From positions 1 to 64,000 of the forward strand of contig NZ_JAMBOP010000016.1 in assembly GCF_023715645.1 (NCBI RefSeq): a DNA stretch of 64,000 nucleotides, in the 5' to 3' direction. Positions within the stretch are counted from its first letter, which is position 1, and each line of letters begins with the position of its first letter. Under the pieces are notes generated by a model that saw only the letters and a program-made list of their open reading frames with translations, made no database searches and was not told the DNA's origin. Shown piece by piece: positions 36,422 through 44,861 of this stretch. Position numbers and translations under genes: made by a program. The DNA comes from Bacillus cytotoxicus (GTDB lineage Bacteria; Bacillota; Bacilli; Bacillales; Bacillaceae_G).

Positions 36422-38266
36422 ATGTTGAAAAAACGAGAAGATTTACGAAATATAGCAATTATCGCCCACGTTGACCATGGTAAAACAACACTTGTTGACC
36501 AATTGTTACGTCAAGCGGGGACGTTCCGTGCAAATGAGCATGTTGAAGAACGTGCAATGGACTCAAATGATTTAGAAAGAGAACGCGGTATTACTATTTT
36601 AGCAAAAAATACAGCGATTCATTATGAAGATAAAAGAATTAACATTTTAGATACACCTGGACATGCTGACTTCGGTGGTGAAGTAGAACGTATCATGAAA
36701 ATGGTTGATGGTGTTTTACTTGTTGTTGATGCATATGAAGGTTGTATGCCACAAACACGATTTGTGTTAAAGAAAGCACTTGAGCAAAATTTAACTCCAA
36801 TCGTTGTTGTAAACAAAATTGACCGTGACTTCGCTCGTCCAGACGAAGTAGTTGATGAAGTAATCGACTTATTCATTGAACTTGGTGCAAACGAAAATCA
36901 ATTAGAGTTCCCTGTTGTATTTGCTTCAGCAATGAACGGAACAGCGAGCTTAGATTCAAATCCAGCAAACCAAGAAGAGAATATGAAATCATTATTTGAT
37001 ACAATTATTGAGCATATTCCAGCACCAATCGATAACAGTGAAGAGCCACTTCAATTCCAAGTAGCACTTCTTGATTATAATGATTATGTAGGTCGTATCG
37101 GAGTTGGTCGTATATTCCGCGGTACAATGAAAGTAGGACAACAAGTTGCATTAATGAAGGTTGATGGAAGTGTAAAACAATTCCGTGTAACAAAATTATT
37201 TGGTTACATGGGATTAAAACGTCAAGAAATTGAAGAAGCAAAAGCTGGAGACCTAGTAGCTGTTTCAGGTATGGAAGACATTAACGTTGGTGAAACGGTA
37301 TGCCCAGTTGAACATCAAGAGGCATTGCCGTTATTACGTATTGATGAGCCGACACTACAAATGACATTCCTTGTAAATAACAGTCCATTTGCAGGTCGTG
37401 AAGGTAAGTATATTACATCTCGTAAAATTGAAGAACGTCTTCGTTCACAGTTAGAAACAGATGTGAGCTTACGTGTAGATAATACAGAATCTCCTGATGC
37501 ATGGATTGTATCTGGACGCGGAGAATTACATTTATCAATCTTAATCGAAAACATGCGCCGTGAAGGATACGAATTACAAGTGTCAAAACCAGAAGTAATT
37601 ATTAAGGACGTTGATGGCGTAAGATGTGAGCCTGTAGAGCGCGTACAAATCGATGTGCCTGAAGAATACACTGGTTCTATTATGGAATCAATGGGTGCAC
37701 GTAAAGGTGAAATGTTAGACATGGTGAATAACGGAAACGGTCAAGTTCGCCTTACTTTCATGGTTCCAGCACGTGGTTTAATTGGTTACACGACAGAATT
37801 CCTAACATTAACTCGTGGTTATGGTATTTTAAACCATACATTCGATTGCTACCAACCAGTACATGCTGGACAAGTTGGTGGACGTCGCCAAGGTGTTCTT
37901 GTTTCACTTGAAGCAGGAAAAGCATCACAATACGGTATTATGCAAGTTGAAGATCGCGGTGTAATCTTCGTTGAACCAGGTACAGAAGTATATGCTGGTA
38001 TGATTGTTGGAGAACATACACGTGAGAATGATTTAACAGTTAACATTGTAAAAATGAAACAACAAACTAACATTCGTTCTGCGACGAAAGATCAAACTTC
38101 AACAATGAAAAAACCACGCTTAATGACTTTAGAAGAGTCATTAGAGTACTTAAACGATGATGAGTTCTGTGAAGTAACTCCAGAATCAATTCGTCTTCGT
38201 AAAAAGATTCTTGATAAGAGTGAGCGCGAAAGAGCTGCTAAGAAAAAGAAATCTGTAGAAGCTTAA
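36422..38266 (+). CDS. typA: GTP-binding protein TypA/BipA
   Basis: Ribosome-associated translational GTPase of 614 residues involved in 50S assembly and stress or cold growth. G-motifs: AHVDHGKTT (14-22), RERGIT (about 52-57), DTPGHADF (about 75-82) and NKID (about 129-132). EF-G-like domains follow with the BipA-specific C terminus. ATG 36422 follows TTAGGAG; the TTG six bases upstream is unlikely. A TATAAT -10 is visible about 35 bp upstream. Confidence 0.96.
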   Translation: MLKKREDLRNIAIIAHVDHGKTTLVDQLLRQAGTFRANEHVEERAMDSNDLERERGITILAKNTAIHYEDKRINILDTPGHADFGGEVERIMKMVDGVLLVVDAYEGCMPQTRFVLKKALEQNLTPIVVVNKIDRDFARPDEVVDEVIDLFIELGANENQLEFPVVFASAMNGTASLDSNPANQEENMKSLFDTIIEHIPAPIDNSEEPLQFQVALLDYNDYVGRIGVGRIFRGTMKVGQQVALMKVDGSVKQFRVTKLFGYMGLKRQEIEEAKAGDLVAVSGMEDINVGETVCPVEHQEALPLLRIDEPTLQMTFLVNNSPFAGREGKYITSRKIEERLRSQLETDVSLRVDNTESPDAWIVSGRGELHLSILIENMRREGYELQVSKPEVIIKDVDGVRCEPVERVQIDVPEEYTGSIMESMGARKGEMLDMVNNGNGQVRLTFMVPARGLIGYTTEFLTLTRGYGILNHTFDCYQPVHAGQVGGRRQGVLVSLEAGKASQYGIMQVEDRGVIFVEPGTEVYAGMIVGEHTRENDLTVNIVKMKQQTNIRSATKDQTSTMKKPRLMTLEESLEYLNDDEFCEVTPESIRLRKKILDKSERERAAKKKKSVEA

Positions 38267-38275
38267 GTAATGTAG

Positions 38276-38306
38276 GGCTGCCTTTTAATAAAAGGCAGCT
38301 TTTTTA
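38276..38306 (+). terminator. Terminator after typA
   Basis: GCTGCCTTTT and AAAAGGCAGC pair perfectly with a T run. Confidence 0.92.
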
Positions 38307-38440
38307 TCGTAACTATTTTTTGAAAATTTGTTCTTTTTTGTAGACAGTACTTTTTTTGCAGGGTACTCTTATAGTAAGTAAATTGGAAATGAAATAGAAG
38401 GAGTTGTTATTCATCTGCGTGAGTAAGGGGGAGAAATGTA

Positions 38441-38743
38441 GTGCTTGAAAAAATGTCATTTTTTGCGAAGTTGTACAATGTAGATGTCAATCCAGAAGTA
38501 GGAATGTGGCTTCTTTACGGTACAATTATAATATTTAGTATCATTGTTTATAATTTAGGATTTGCTAGAAAATTATCTTTATTAAAGAATGTAGTAATTT
38601 ATACTGTACTAATACTTGGGTGCACTGTTTTAACCTTTTTTGCTGTTTTTCTGCCTGTAGGAGAGGGATTGGTTGTGGCGATTATTATACTTAGTATCTA
38701 TAAATTACGTTTACGTCAAGTGAAACATTCAAAAGCAGGTTAA
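38441..38743 (+). CDS. ylaH: YlaH-like membrane protein
   Basis: A 100-residue protein with three membrane helices (about 23-41, 51-70 and 74-90, e.g. VVIYTVLILGCTVLTFFAVF) and a basic C terminus. GTG 38441 follows GGGGGAG. Same position as B. subtilis ylaH. Function unknown; sits 16 bp before the next gene, likely one operon. Confidence 0.85.
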   Translation: MLEKMSFFAKLYNVDVNPEVGMWLLYGTIIIFSIIVYNLGFARKLSLLKNVVIYTVLILGCTVLTFFAVFLPVGEGLVVAIIILSIYKLRLRQVKHSKAG

Positions 38744-38759
38744 AGGGGGGCGATGGAAT

Positions 38760-39035
38760 ATGCGTTCTGTGCAAGATGCATTATATAATTGGTTAACGAT
38801 TAAAGTAGTTGCGGAGGCTCGTCCGTATGATGGAGCTGCTCAAGAAACATATATGCTTTTTCATAATATGTTACATGAAGATCATCAATTAAAACATGTC
38901 ACAGTAGAAAAAAAGGAAGATATGTATTTTGTTACATATGAACAAGAAGGGGAAACGAAATCGCTTCGGTTTCCGCTGGAGCTCATTGATTGTTTTTTAG
39001 AACAGATAAACCGTGAGCCCGAGAAATATAAATAA
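38760..39035 (+). CDS. Conserved hypothetical protein
   Basis: A 91-residue soluble protein (MRSVQDALYNWLTIKVVAEA at the start) with strong AAAGGGGGG upstream. No motif is recognised; the alternating beta-strand/helix pattern (HVTVEKKEDMYFVTYEQEGE) suggests a small alpha/beta fold. It follows ylaH closely and ends at a terminator, so it is the second gene of a two-gene operon. Confidence 0.8.
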   Translation: MRSVQDALYNWLTIKVVAEARPYDGAAQETYMLFHNMLHEDHQLKHVTVEKKEDMYFVTYEQEGETKSLRFPLELIDCFLEQINREPEKYK

Positions 39036-39062
39036 GCCCTTTTCCTGTTGAGGGCTTATTTA
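39031..39062 (+). terminator. Terminator after the ylaH operon
   Basis: AATAAGCCCT and AGGGCTTATT pair; the stop codon lies in the stem. Confidence 0.75.
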
Positions 39063-39116
39063 TACGTTACAATTATGTACAGTATTTTATAATATAATAG
39101 ATAGCTAAAAAACTCT

Positions 39117-39318
39117 TTATATATAAATCCAACTTGACTTTTGGGCGCACAAGTCGCCGCTATACCAAGCAAAAAGTAACCTTCTACTTTCCTTCTCTCT
39201 TTATTTGAACATCGCATGCGGCAGAAAAAGGAACTGCCCGCTTCTAGTCATGGCCAGACGCTCTCGATCATCTAAAAAGAAAAGGGGTTTATATCAGGTC
39301 TTTAAATTGGATTTCTAT
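39117..39318 (-). repeat. Repeat A, copy 9
   Basis: Full reverse-oriented copy: left end ATATATAAATCCAACTTGAC, core ATCGCATGCGGCAGAAAAAG and CGCTTCTAGTCATGGCCAGA, right end TTTAAATTGGATTTCTATAG. Confidence 0.85.
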
Positions 39319-39375
39319 AGTGATGTTTGTTGTATTGCTATCAATGTTTAAATGGATGGTACCTCCACTAACAGA

Positions 39376-39576
39376 TTACCATTCATCGTCAACTGTTTTA
39401 TCACGATATAACCGAAAATTGCCTGTTGCTTGTCGTTCTAAAGTACGTTCTGCAATTCGATTTGCACATTGATTACACATAAATGTATGAATAGGACGAT
39501 TGCGAAGCCGCTTCGCAACTGGATTTTCGTCATTTAAATCTTCTATTTTATCGCAAAGAATACATTTGACTCTCAT
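39376..39576 (-). CDS. ylaI: YlaI-like zinc-binding protein (DUF2197)
   Basis: A 66-residue protein with CILC (5-8) and CNQC (34-37), a two-knuckle zinc site, and a basic RLRNRPIHTF segment. ATG 39576 is preceded by TGAGGTGAC. Matches B. subtilis ylaI by position and length. Function unknown. Confidence 0.88.
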   Translation of the reverse strand: MRVKCILCDKIEDLNDENPVAKRLRNRPIHTFMCNQCANRIAERTLERQATGNFRLYRDKTVDDEW

Positions 39577-39597
39577 TTTGTCACCTCAGCACAAGTT

Positions 39598-39740
39598 CTA
39601 TATAAATCCACTTTGATTTTTTAACACATAGATTGCTGCTATACAGAATATAACATGCCCGCTCCTATGCGCGTCCAGACACTCTCGACCTTCCCTAAAA
39701 AAGGAGGTTTTATGTCAGTATGCCAATTTGGATTTACATA
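39598..39740 (-). repeat. Repeat A, copy 10 (internally deleted)
   Basis: Left end TATATAAATCCACTTTGATT, then jumps from AGAATATAACATG to the right half CGCTCCTATGCGCGTCCAGA, and ends CCAATTTGGATTTACATA. The CATGTGGCAG part of the core is missing. It sits just upstream of ylaI on the ylaI promoter side. Confidence 0.8.
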
Positions 39741-39981
39741 TCTTACTTTAGTATATCATGTACCTTAGAAGTTTTTGAACTATAGAAGAAAAAATTAATA
39801 TTTTCGCAATTCGAAAAATAAGTTATTATATAAGTGGAACTACTATCAACATGAAACTAAAATTCTTGCGGATTGTTAGTTGAACGATATGGGCAGGTTT
39901 TTTTTCTTAAGTATCTATAGTCTTACGGTGGGGAAGTACCTAGCAGTGCGAAATAATATAGATGATTATGGAGGTGGAAAC

Positions 39982-40437
39982 ATGGCAAATATAGTAGAGC
40001 TAACATTAACAAATGCTTTAGTGAAAGCGTTACGTGAAGAACGTATTGTAACAATTGCAACGACCGATTTTGAGAAAGGTGTTCCAAATGTAAGTGCGAT
40101 TTCATGGGTATATGCAATGAATGAAAAAGTTATTCGATTTGCAGTTGATCAACGCTCTCGCATTGTAGAAAATTTGCGTCATCATGCAGGGATTGTTCTT
40201 ACTGTTATGGCAAATGAATCCATATATTCTATAAATGGTGAAGCGATTATAAAAGCAGAGCGGATAGAAAGTGTTCCGTTCAAATTAACTTTAATTGAAG
40301 TTTCTGTGCAAGAAGTACGTGACGTAATGTTTTATGGTGCGAAACTTGCTGTTGAACCGAAATATGAAAAAACATATGATCTTCGTGCTGCGGAAAAATT
40401 AGATAACCAAGTTTTATCAGCGATGAAGCATGCGTGA
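39982..40437 (+). CDS. ylaL: Pyridoxamine 5'-phosphate oxidase-like flavin-binding protein (YlaL)
   Basis: A 151-residue split-barrel protein of the PNPOx-like superfamily (VTIATTDFEKGVPNVSAISW, FAVDQRSRIVENL). It probably binds FMN or heme; the substrate is unknown. ATG 39982 is preceded by GGAGGTGG, whereas an upstream reading from 39880 lacks a ribosome site. Position matches B. subtilis ylaL. Confidence 0.85.
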   Translation: MANIVELTLTNALVKALREERIVTIATTDFEKGVPNVSAISWVYAMNEKVIRFAVDQRSRIVENLRHHAGIVLTVMANESIYSINGEAIIKAERIESVPFKLTLIEVSVQEVRDVMFYGAKLAVEPKYEKTYDLRAAEKLDNQVLSAMKHA

Positions 40438-40604
40438 AAAATGATGGGCAGCAAGGAAAGTTGTTCATTCTTTTTCTTTATAGTTCAAATAATTGTTATT
40501 CTATCTTGTTTGTACAGTACATATAATTATAACAATGGTTCGTCCATATCCATGGATGAAACCCTTGTTCTACAAATTTCATGGTGGAGTCAGGGGGTAA
40601 CAGG

Positions 40605-41933
40605 TTGAGTAAAATTTATGTGCTAGATACGAATGTACTATTGCAGGATCCATTATCTATTTTTTCTTTTGAACAAAATGATGTAGTCATTCCAGCTGTT
40701 GTGTTAGAAGAAGTAGATTCAAAGAAACGCTATATGGATGAAGTTGGAAGGAATGCACGCTATGTATCAAAGCTAATAGATCGATTTCGTGAACTCGGGA
40801 AACTGCATGATAGCATTCCTCTCGAGAATGGAGGAACGTTTCGAATTGAATTAAATCATCGTTCATTCGTTCAATTACAAGATATTTTTGTAGAGAAAAC
40901 AAATGATAATCGTATATTAGCTGTGGCTAAAAATTTATCATTAGAAGAGCAAGAAAAAGAAAATGGGAAATCTGTGATCCTTGTGAGTAAGGATGTACTT
41001 GTACGAGTAAAAGCTGATGCTTTAGGATTACAAGCTGAAGATTATTTGAGTGATCGTGTTACGGAAGTTGAAAATATATATACAGGTTTCTTAGAGTATT
41101 ACATACAAAAAGAGATATTAAATCTTTTTTATGAAAAAGGGGAGCTTCCTCTTTCTGAAATTGCGAATCATCCGTTTTATCCTAATCAATTTATTGTAAT
41201 GAAAGATGCTTTAGGTGGATCAAGTTCGGCTCTTGGGATTGTGGATCATTTTGGGAAAAAGATTAAAAAGCTTATTTTTCCAAATGATCAAATTTGGGGA
41301 ATTCGTCCTCGAAATGTGCAACAAGTTATGGGGATGGAATTGTTGTTACGTGATGACATTCCTCTTGTAACCTTGACCGGAAAAGCTGGGACGGGGAAAA
41401 CGTTATTAGCATTGGCTGCGGGACTTATGCAAACAGAAGATTTGGGAATGTATAAAAAGTTACTTGTAGCAAGGCCTATTGTTCCAGTTGGAAAAGATAT
41501 TGGATATTTACCAGGAGAGAAAGAAGAAAAGTTGAGACCTTGGATGCAGCCTATTTATGATAATTTGGAGTATTTGTTTAATACGAAAAAGCCTGGAGAA
41601 TTAGATGCGATTTTAGCGGGAATGGGTTCAATTGAAGTGGAAGCTTTAACATATATTCGCGGACGGAGTATTCCAGAGCAGTTTATTATTATTGATGAAG
41701 CGCAAAATTTAACAAAACATGAAGTGAAGACAATTTTAACACGTGTTGGCGAGAGAAGTAAAATTGTTTTAATGGGAGATCCACAGCAAATTGATCATCC
41801 GTATTTAGATGAATATAATAATGGTTTAACATATGTGGTAGAGAAGTTTAAAGAACAAAAAATCAGTGGACATGTGAAGTTTGTAAAAGGTGAGCGCTCT
41901 AATTTAGCACAACTAGCAGCGGATTTATTGTAG
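40605..41933 (+). CDS. ylaK: PIN-PhoH fusion ATPase/ribonuclease (PhoH2-type, YlaK)
   Basis: A 442-residue fusion: N-terminal PIN nuclease domain (VLDTNVLLQDP at 5-15, further acids through about 140) and C-terminal PhoH ATPase with Walker A GKAGTGKTLLAL (about 262-273) and Walker B FIIIDEAQNLTKHE (about 356-369). PhoH2 proteins unwind and cleave RNA. TTG 40605 is selected since GGGGG is 7 nt upstream and the length equals B. subtilis YlaK; ATG 40581 has no ribosome site. Confidence 0.9.
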   Translation: MSKIYVLDTNVLLQDPLSIFSFEQNDVVIPAVVLEEVDSKKRYMDEVGRNARYVSKLIDRFRELGKLHDSIPLENGGTFRIELNHRSFVQLQDIFVEKTNDNRILAVAKNLSLEEQEKENGKSVILVSKDVLVRVKADALGLQAEDYLSDRVTEVENIYTGFLEYYIQKEILNLFYEKGELPLSEIANHPFYPNQFIVMKDALGGSSSALGIVDHFGKKIKKLIFPNDQIWGIRPRNVQQVMGMELLLRDDIPLVTLTGKAGTGKTLLALAAGLMQTEDLGMYKKLLVARPIVPVGKDIGYLPGEKEEKLRPWMQPIYDNLEYLFNTKKPGELDAILAGMGSIEVEALTYIRGRSIPEQFIIIDEAQNLTKHEVKTILTRVGERSKIVLMGDPQQIDHPYLDEYNNGLTYVVEKFKEQKISGHVKFVKGERSNLAQLAADLL

Positions 41934-42010
41934 GAAAGAGTGGCGTTAAGCCACTCTTAATTGTTTTCTATAAACAAACAATAAACTCTTCCATCAATAT
42001 AAGATTCATT

Positions 42011-42508
42011 TTATACAATAGTAAATTGTCGAATATATCGAACAGGATTGTTGACATTAGAGCCATCACCGAAATAAAGATGAACAGGGCCATCTTCTTT
42101 TAGCGGCTTCCCTTTACTAGAAAAACCGAGAATAGCACCCTTTGCCTCGTTTATTGAAATCGTTGTAATACCAGATTCAGTATGAATTTCTACACGTGTT
42201 GCGTCATTAGACATTTCTGCGTTTTTTAAAAAAGGTAAAAAAGGTATACCGAATGTTCCCGTAATAATTTTCTCCTTTTCAAATCTTGTAACGCTTTTAT
42301 TAACAGGTGGGAAAATAGCTCCTTCTTTAATTTCACGATCCCAATGCTTGGACGCTTTTTCCACATATTCTGCTAACTCACTTATTTTTTCTTTTGAAGT
42401 TGTAAAGTATGTTGTTAAGTCAACTTTTCGATCATCAAAAATCCAGACGCTTGGATCAAGTGTAATTGGAAAGCGGACGTTTCCGTTAATAAATAAGATT
42501 TCAGTCAT
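42011..42508 (-). CDS. Conserved protein of unknown function
   Basis: A 165-residue soluble protein (MTEILFINGNVRFPITLDPS at the start), with ribosome site TGGGGGA. There is a beta-rich C-terminal half (VEIHTESGITTISINEAKG). No catalytic motif or named family is recognised. It is convergent with ylaK across a hairpin (AAGAGTGGC / GCCACTCTT, 41936-41959) and divergent from ylaN. B. subtilis does not have an obvious counterpart at this place as far as I recall. Confidence 0.8.
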   Translation of the reverse strand: MTEILFINGNVRFPITLDPSVWIFDDRKVDLTTYFTTSKEKISELAEYVEKASKHWDREIKEGAIFPPVNKSVTRFEKEKIITGTFGIPFLPFLKNAEMSNDATRVEIHTESGITTISINEAKGAILGFSSKGKPLKEDGPVHLYFGDGSNVNNPVRYIRQFTIV

Positions 42509-42661
42509 TGTTGTTCCCCCATTTGTCTTATACTCCCTCTTTTCAGTATAATAGGACTAGGAACAATTGTCACAGAAAATGTTTCTATTGCAATTTATGC
42601 AAACTATCGCTAATATTAATAGATAGGATAGGAGAGTAGGACGGAAACGGAGGGAACCAAA

Positions 42662-42946
42662 TTGGCGTCTGAGACAGTAGCAAATCATCAGGAAAAGGCA
42701 CTTGCCCTTCTACAAGCTGATGCAGAGAAAATATTGAAACTTATTAAGGTGCAAATGGACCACCTTACGATGCCACAGTGTCCATTATACGAAGAGGTAC
42801 TTGATACACAAATGTTTGGCTTATCCCGTGAAGTTGATTTTGCGGTTCGTCTTGGTCTTATTGTGGAAGAGCAAGGTAAGGGAATTTTAGGAGAATTAGA
42901 ACGCGAGTTATCGGCGTTACATGATGCTTTTACAAACAAACAATAA
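42662..42946 (+). CDS. ylaN: YlaN family protein
   Basis: A 94-residue helical protein ([20 protein letters not shown]) of the YlaN family, conserved beside ftsW. In B. subtilis it is needed for growth under low iron and has been linked to Fur. TTG 42662 follows CGGAGGG at 7 nt. Confidence 0.92.
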   Translation: MASETVANHQEKALALLQADAEKILKLIKVQMDHLTMPQCPLYEEVLDTQMFGLSREVDFAVRLGLIVEEQGKGILGELERELSALHDAFTNKQ

Positions 42947-42964
42947 TAGCTGGTTCAAATAAGG

Positions 42965-42995
42965 AGTTCAAACTGAATCAGTTTGAGCTTTTTTT
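42965..42995 (+). terminator. Terminator between ylaN and ftsW
   Basis: AGTTCAAACTGA and AGTTTGAGCT pair, followed by a T7 run. Confidence 0.85.
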
Positions 42996-43086
42996 GTGAA
43001 AAAAACGTTTTTTCCTGAAAAAGCAGGAAGAATACAAATAGATATGGAATAAAACTGTAAAAAAGAAGAGAGAAAGAGGATTTTGA

Positions 43087-44292
43087 ATGAAAAGAGTCTG
43101 GAAGTCCATAGATTTTTCTTTAGTGCTTCCTCTTGTTATTGTATGCGTGCTCGGCGTCATTATGGTGTATAGTGCTAGTTCTATCGTTGCGATTACAAAA
43201 TATTATCCGAAATATGGATGGACGAGTGATCACTTTTTTCGGTCGCAGTTAAAAGCGATGTTAATAGGAGCAGTTGGATTGATTGTTGTTATGTCTATTC
43301 CCTTTCATGTGTGGCGAAAGCGCATTATTTCTGTTTTAATTGTTGTGTTTAGCATTGGGATGCTAGCAATTGTTTTGAAATGGGGAGTTAAGGTCAATAA
43401 TGCACGATCTTGGATATTTGGTGTACAGCCCTCGGAATTTGTTAAATTAGGGATTATCATTGTATTAGCCCGTTTTTATGCAAAAAAACAAGCAACTGAT
43501 GGACCGATTTGGCATGGAGCTGGTCGAGTGCTTATTTTTTTAATCATTTCAATTTGTTTAATTTTAAAACAGCCTGACTTAGGAACAACGTTATTAATTA
43601 TGTCAACGATTGGGATAATGACGTTCTGTTCAGGGGTGCCAGTTGGAATGTGGATAAAACGAATTGTTTTAACGTCGATTATATGGGCGCCATTACTGTA
43701 TTTCGTAGGGAAAAATGTTTTAACACCTGTTCAAATCGCACGGTTCACTACATTTTGGGATCCCTTTAGTGATGCGCAAGGCGATGGATTTCAATTAGTC
43801 AATTCATTTGTTGGAATTGCTTCTGGTGGCGTAAGGGGTAACGGATTAGGAAATAGTATTCAAAAGTATGGGTATTTACCAGAACCACATACAGACTTCA
43901 TTATGGCAATTGTATCTGAGGAACTTGGGTTTCTTGGGGTGGCAATTATTTTAATAGGTTTACTAGTCATTGTTGTTCGTGCTTTTCGAGTTGCACAAAA
44001 ATGTAAAGATCCTTTTGGGAGTTTACTTGCAATTGGAATTGGGAGTATGATAGGGGTGCAATCTATAGTAAACTTAGGTGGTATTACAGGGATTATGCCA
44101 CTTACTGGCGTGCCTCTGCCATTTGTTAGTTATGGAGGTACTTCTTTAGTGTCAACTTTAGCAGCTATGGGGATTTTATTAAATGTAGCTAGTTTTGTGA
44201 AACAGCAAGAAAAAAAAGAACAACAAGAGCGAGAACAACAAGAGGGAGAACAACACCCAAAACAAGAGAGGCATCTTGTTGTTGTGAAATAA
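43087..44292 (+). CDS. ftsW: Division septum peptidoglycan polymerase FtsW
   Basis: SEDS-family glycosyltransferase of 401 residues with about ten membrane helices. Typical phrases: GVIMVYSASS (about 19-28), the extracellular region PEPHTDFIMAIVSEELGFLG (about 272-291, containing the conserved acid and SEE) and TGVPLPFVSYGGTS (about 340-353). The cytoplasmic tail is Gln/Glu/Lys-rich. Synteny ylaN-ftsW-pycA identifies it as FtsW rather than RodA or SpoVE. Confidence 0.94.
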   Translation: MKRVWKSIDFSLVLPLVIVCVLGVIMVYSASSIVAITKYYPKYGWTSDHFFRSQLKAMLIGAVGLIVVMSIPFHVWRKRIISVLIVVFSIGMLAIVLKWGVKVNNARSWIFGVQPSEFVKLGIIIVLARFYAKKQATDGPIWHGAGRVLIFLIISICLILKQPDLGTTLLIMSTIGIMTFCSGVPVGMWIKRIVLTSIIWAPLLYFVGKNVLTPVQIARFTTFWDPFSDAQGDGFQLVNSFVGIASGGVRGNGLGNSIQKYGYLPEPHTDFIMAIVSEELGFLGVAIILIGLLVIVVRAFRVAQKCKDPFGSLLAIGIGSMIGVQSIVNLGGITGIMPLTGVPLPFVSYGGTSLVSTLAAMGILLNVASFVKQQEKKEQQEREQQEGEQHPKQERHLVVVK

Positions 44293-44328
44293 AAGAAGCT
44301 TTGTACACTTGTACAAAGCTTCTTTTAT
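44291..44328 (+). terminator. Terminator after ftsW
   Basis: AAAAGAAGCTTTGTAC and GTACAAAGCTTCTTTT form a 16-bp perfect stem. Confidence 0.93.
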
Positions 44329-44329
44329 T

Positions 44330-44554
44330 GTAACCACTCAGCCCCTCTATGAAAAAAGGAAGAAAAGCATCTTTTTAAATGGGCGAGAGGGACTGGCCAT
44401 ACATAGAAGCGGTTAGCCCCTTTTCCTGCCACGCGCAAAGCTTTAAAACAGAGAAAGGTAGCAAAATGTAGGTCCGTTTTTATCTTCATGGTAGCAATCT
44501 AGATGCTGAAACATGTGGGAAATTTTCAAATGAAATGTATGACTGAGTAGTTAC
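44330..44554 (+). mobile_element. 225-bp IS66-like MITE containing repeat A core (copy 11)
   Basis: Ends GTAACCACTCAG and CTGAGTAGTTAC (inverted repeats) with perfect 8-bp direct repeats CTTTTATT at 44322-44329 and 44555-44562. The left duplication lies inside the T run of the ftsW terminator. The interior shares the AAATGGGC/GAGGGACTGGC start and the core AGAAGCGGTTAGCCCC with the element at 30127. Non-coding. Confidence 0.78.
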
Positions 44555-44708
44555 CTTTTATTTGCATGAATTGGGGAAAAAAGATGCCTATTTTATTATT
44601 TTACAATAAAGGGTATGTCACATATGGATAAATGTGTTCTACAAAAAGATTGGTTGCTTCCTTCGTTTTATGCTATACTAATTTTGTGAAACAAATCAGA
44701 CAGAGTGC

Positions 44709-44737
44709 TTATCATTTGTCGAAAAATAAGGTATGAT
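44709..44737 (+). promoter_or_regulatory. Candidate pycA promoter
   Basis: TTATCA (44709-44714) and TATGAT (44732-44737) are 17 bp apart, about 125 bp before pycA. Confidence 0.5.
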
Positions 44738-44861
44738 GAATAAAAATAAGGTGAAGCTTGCAAGCAGTGAAAGAGCATTGCTGGAAGTGAAATACTTACT
44801 GCTACTAAAGCGGGACAAGTTTATAGTGTTATGAATGGTAGGAAATTAGAGGGGGAAAATC

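Noticed and set aside
40605-41933. PIN-PhoH fusion considered as part of a toxin-antitoxin system
   Set aside because: PhoH2-type pairs usually have a small antitoxin gene overlapping upstream; only ylaL, an oxidase-like protein, lies upstream here.
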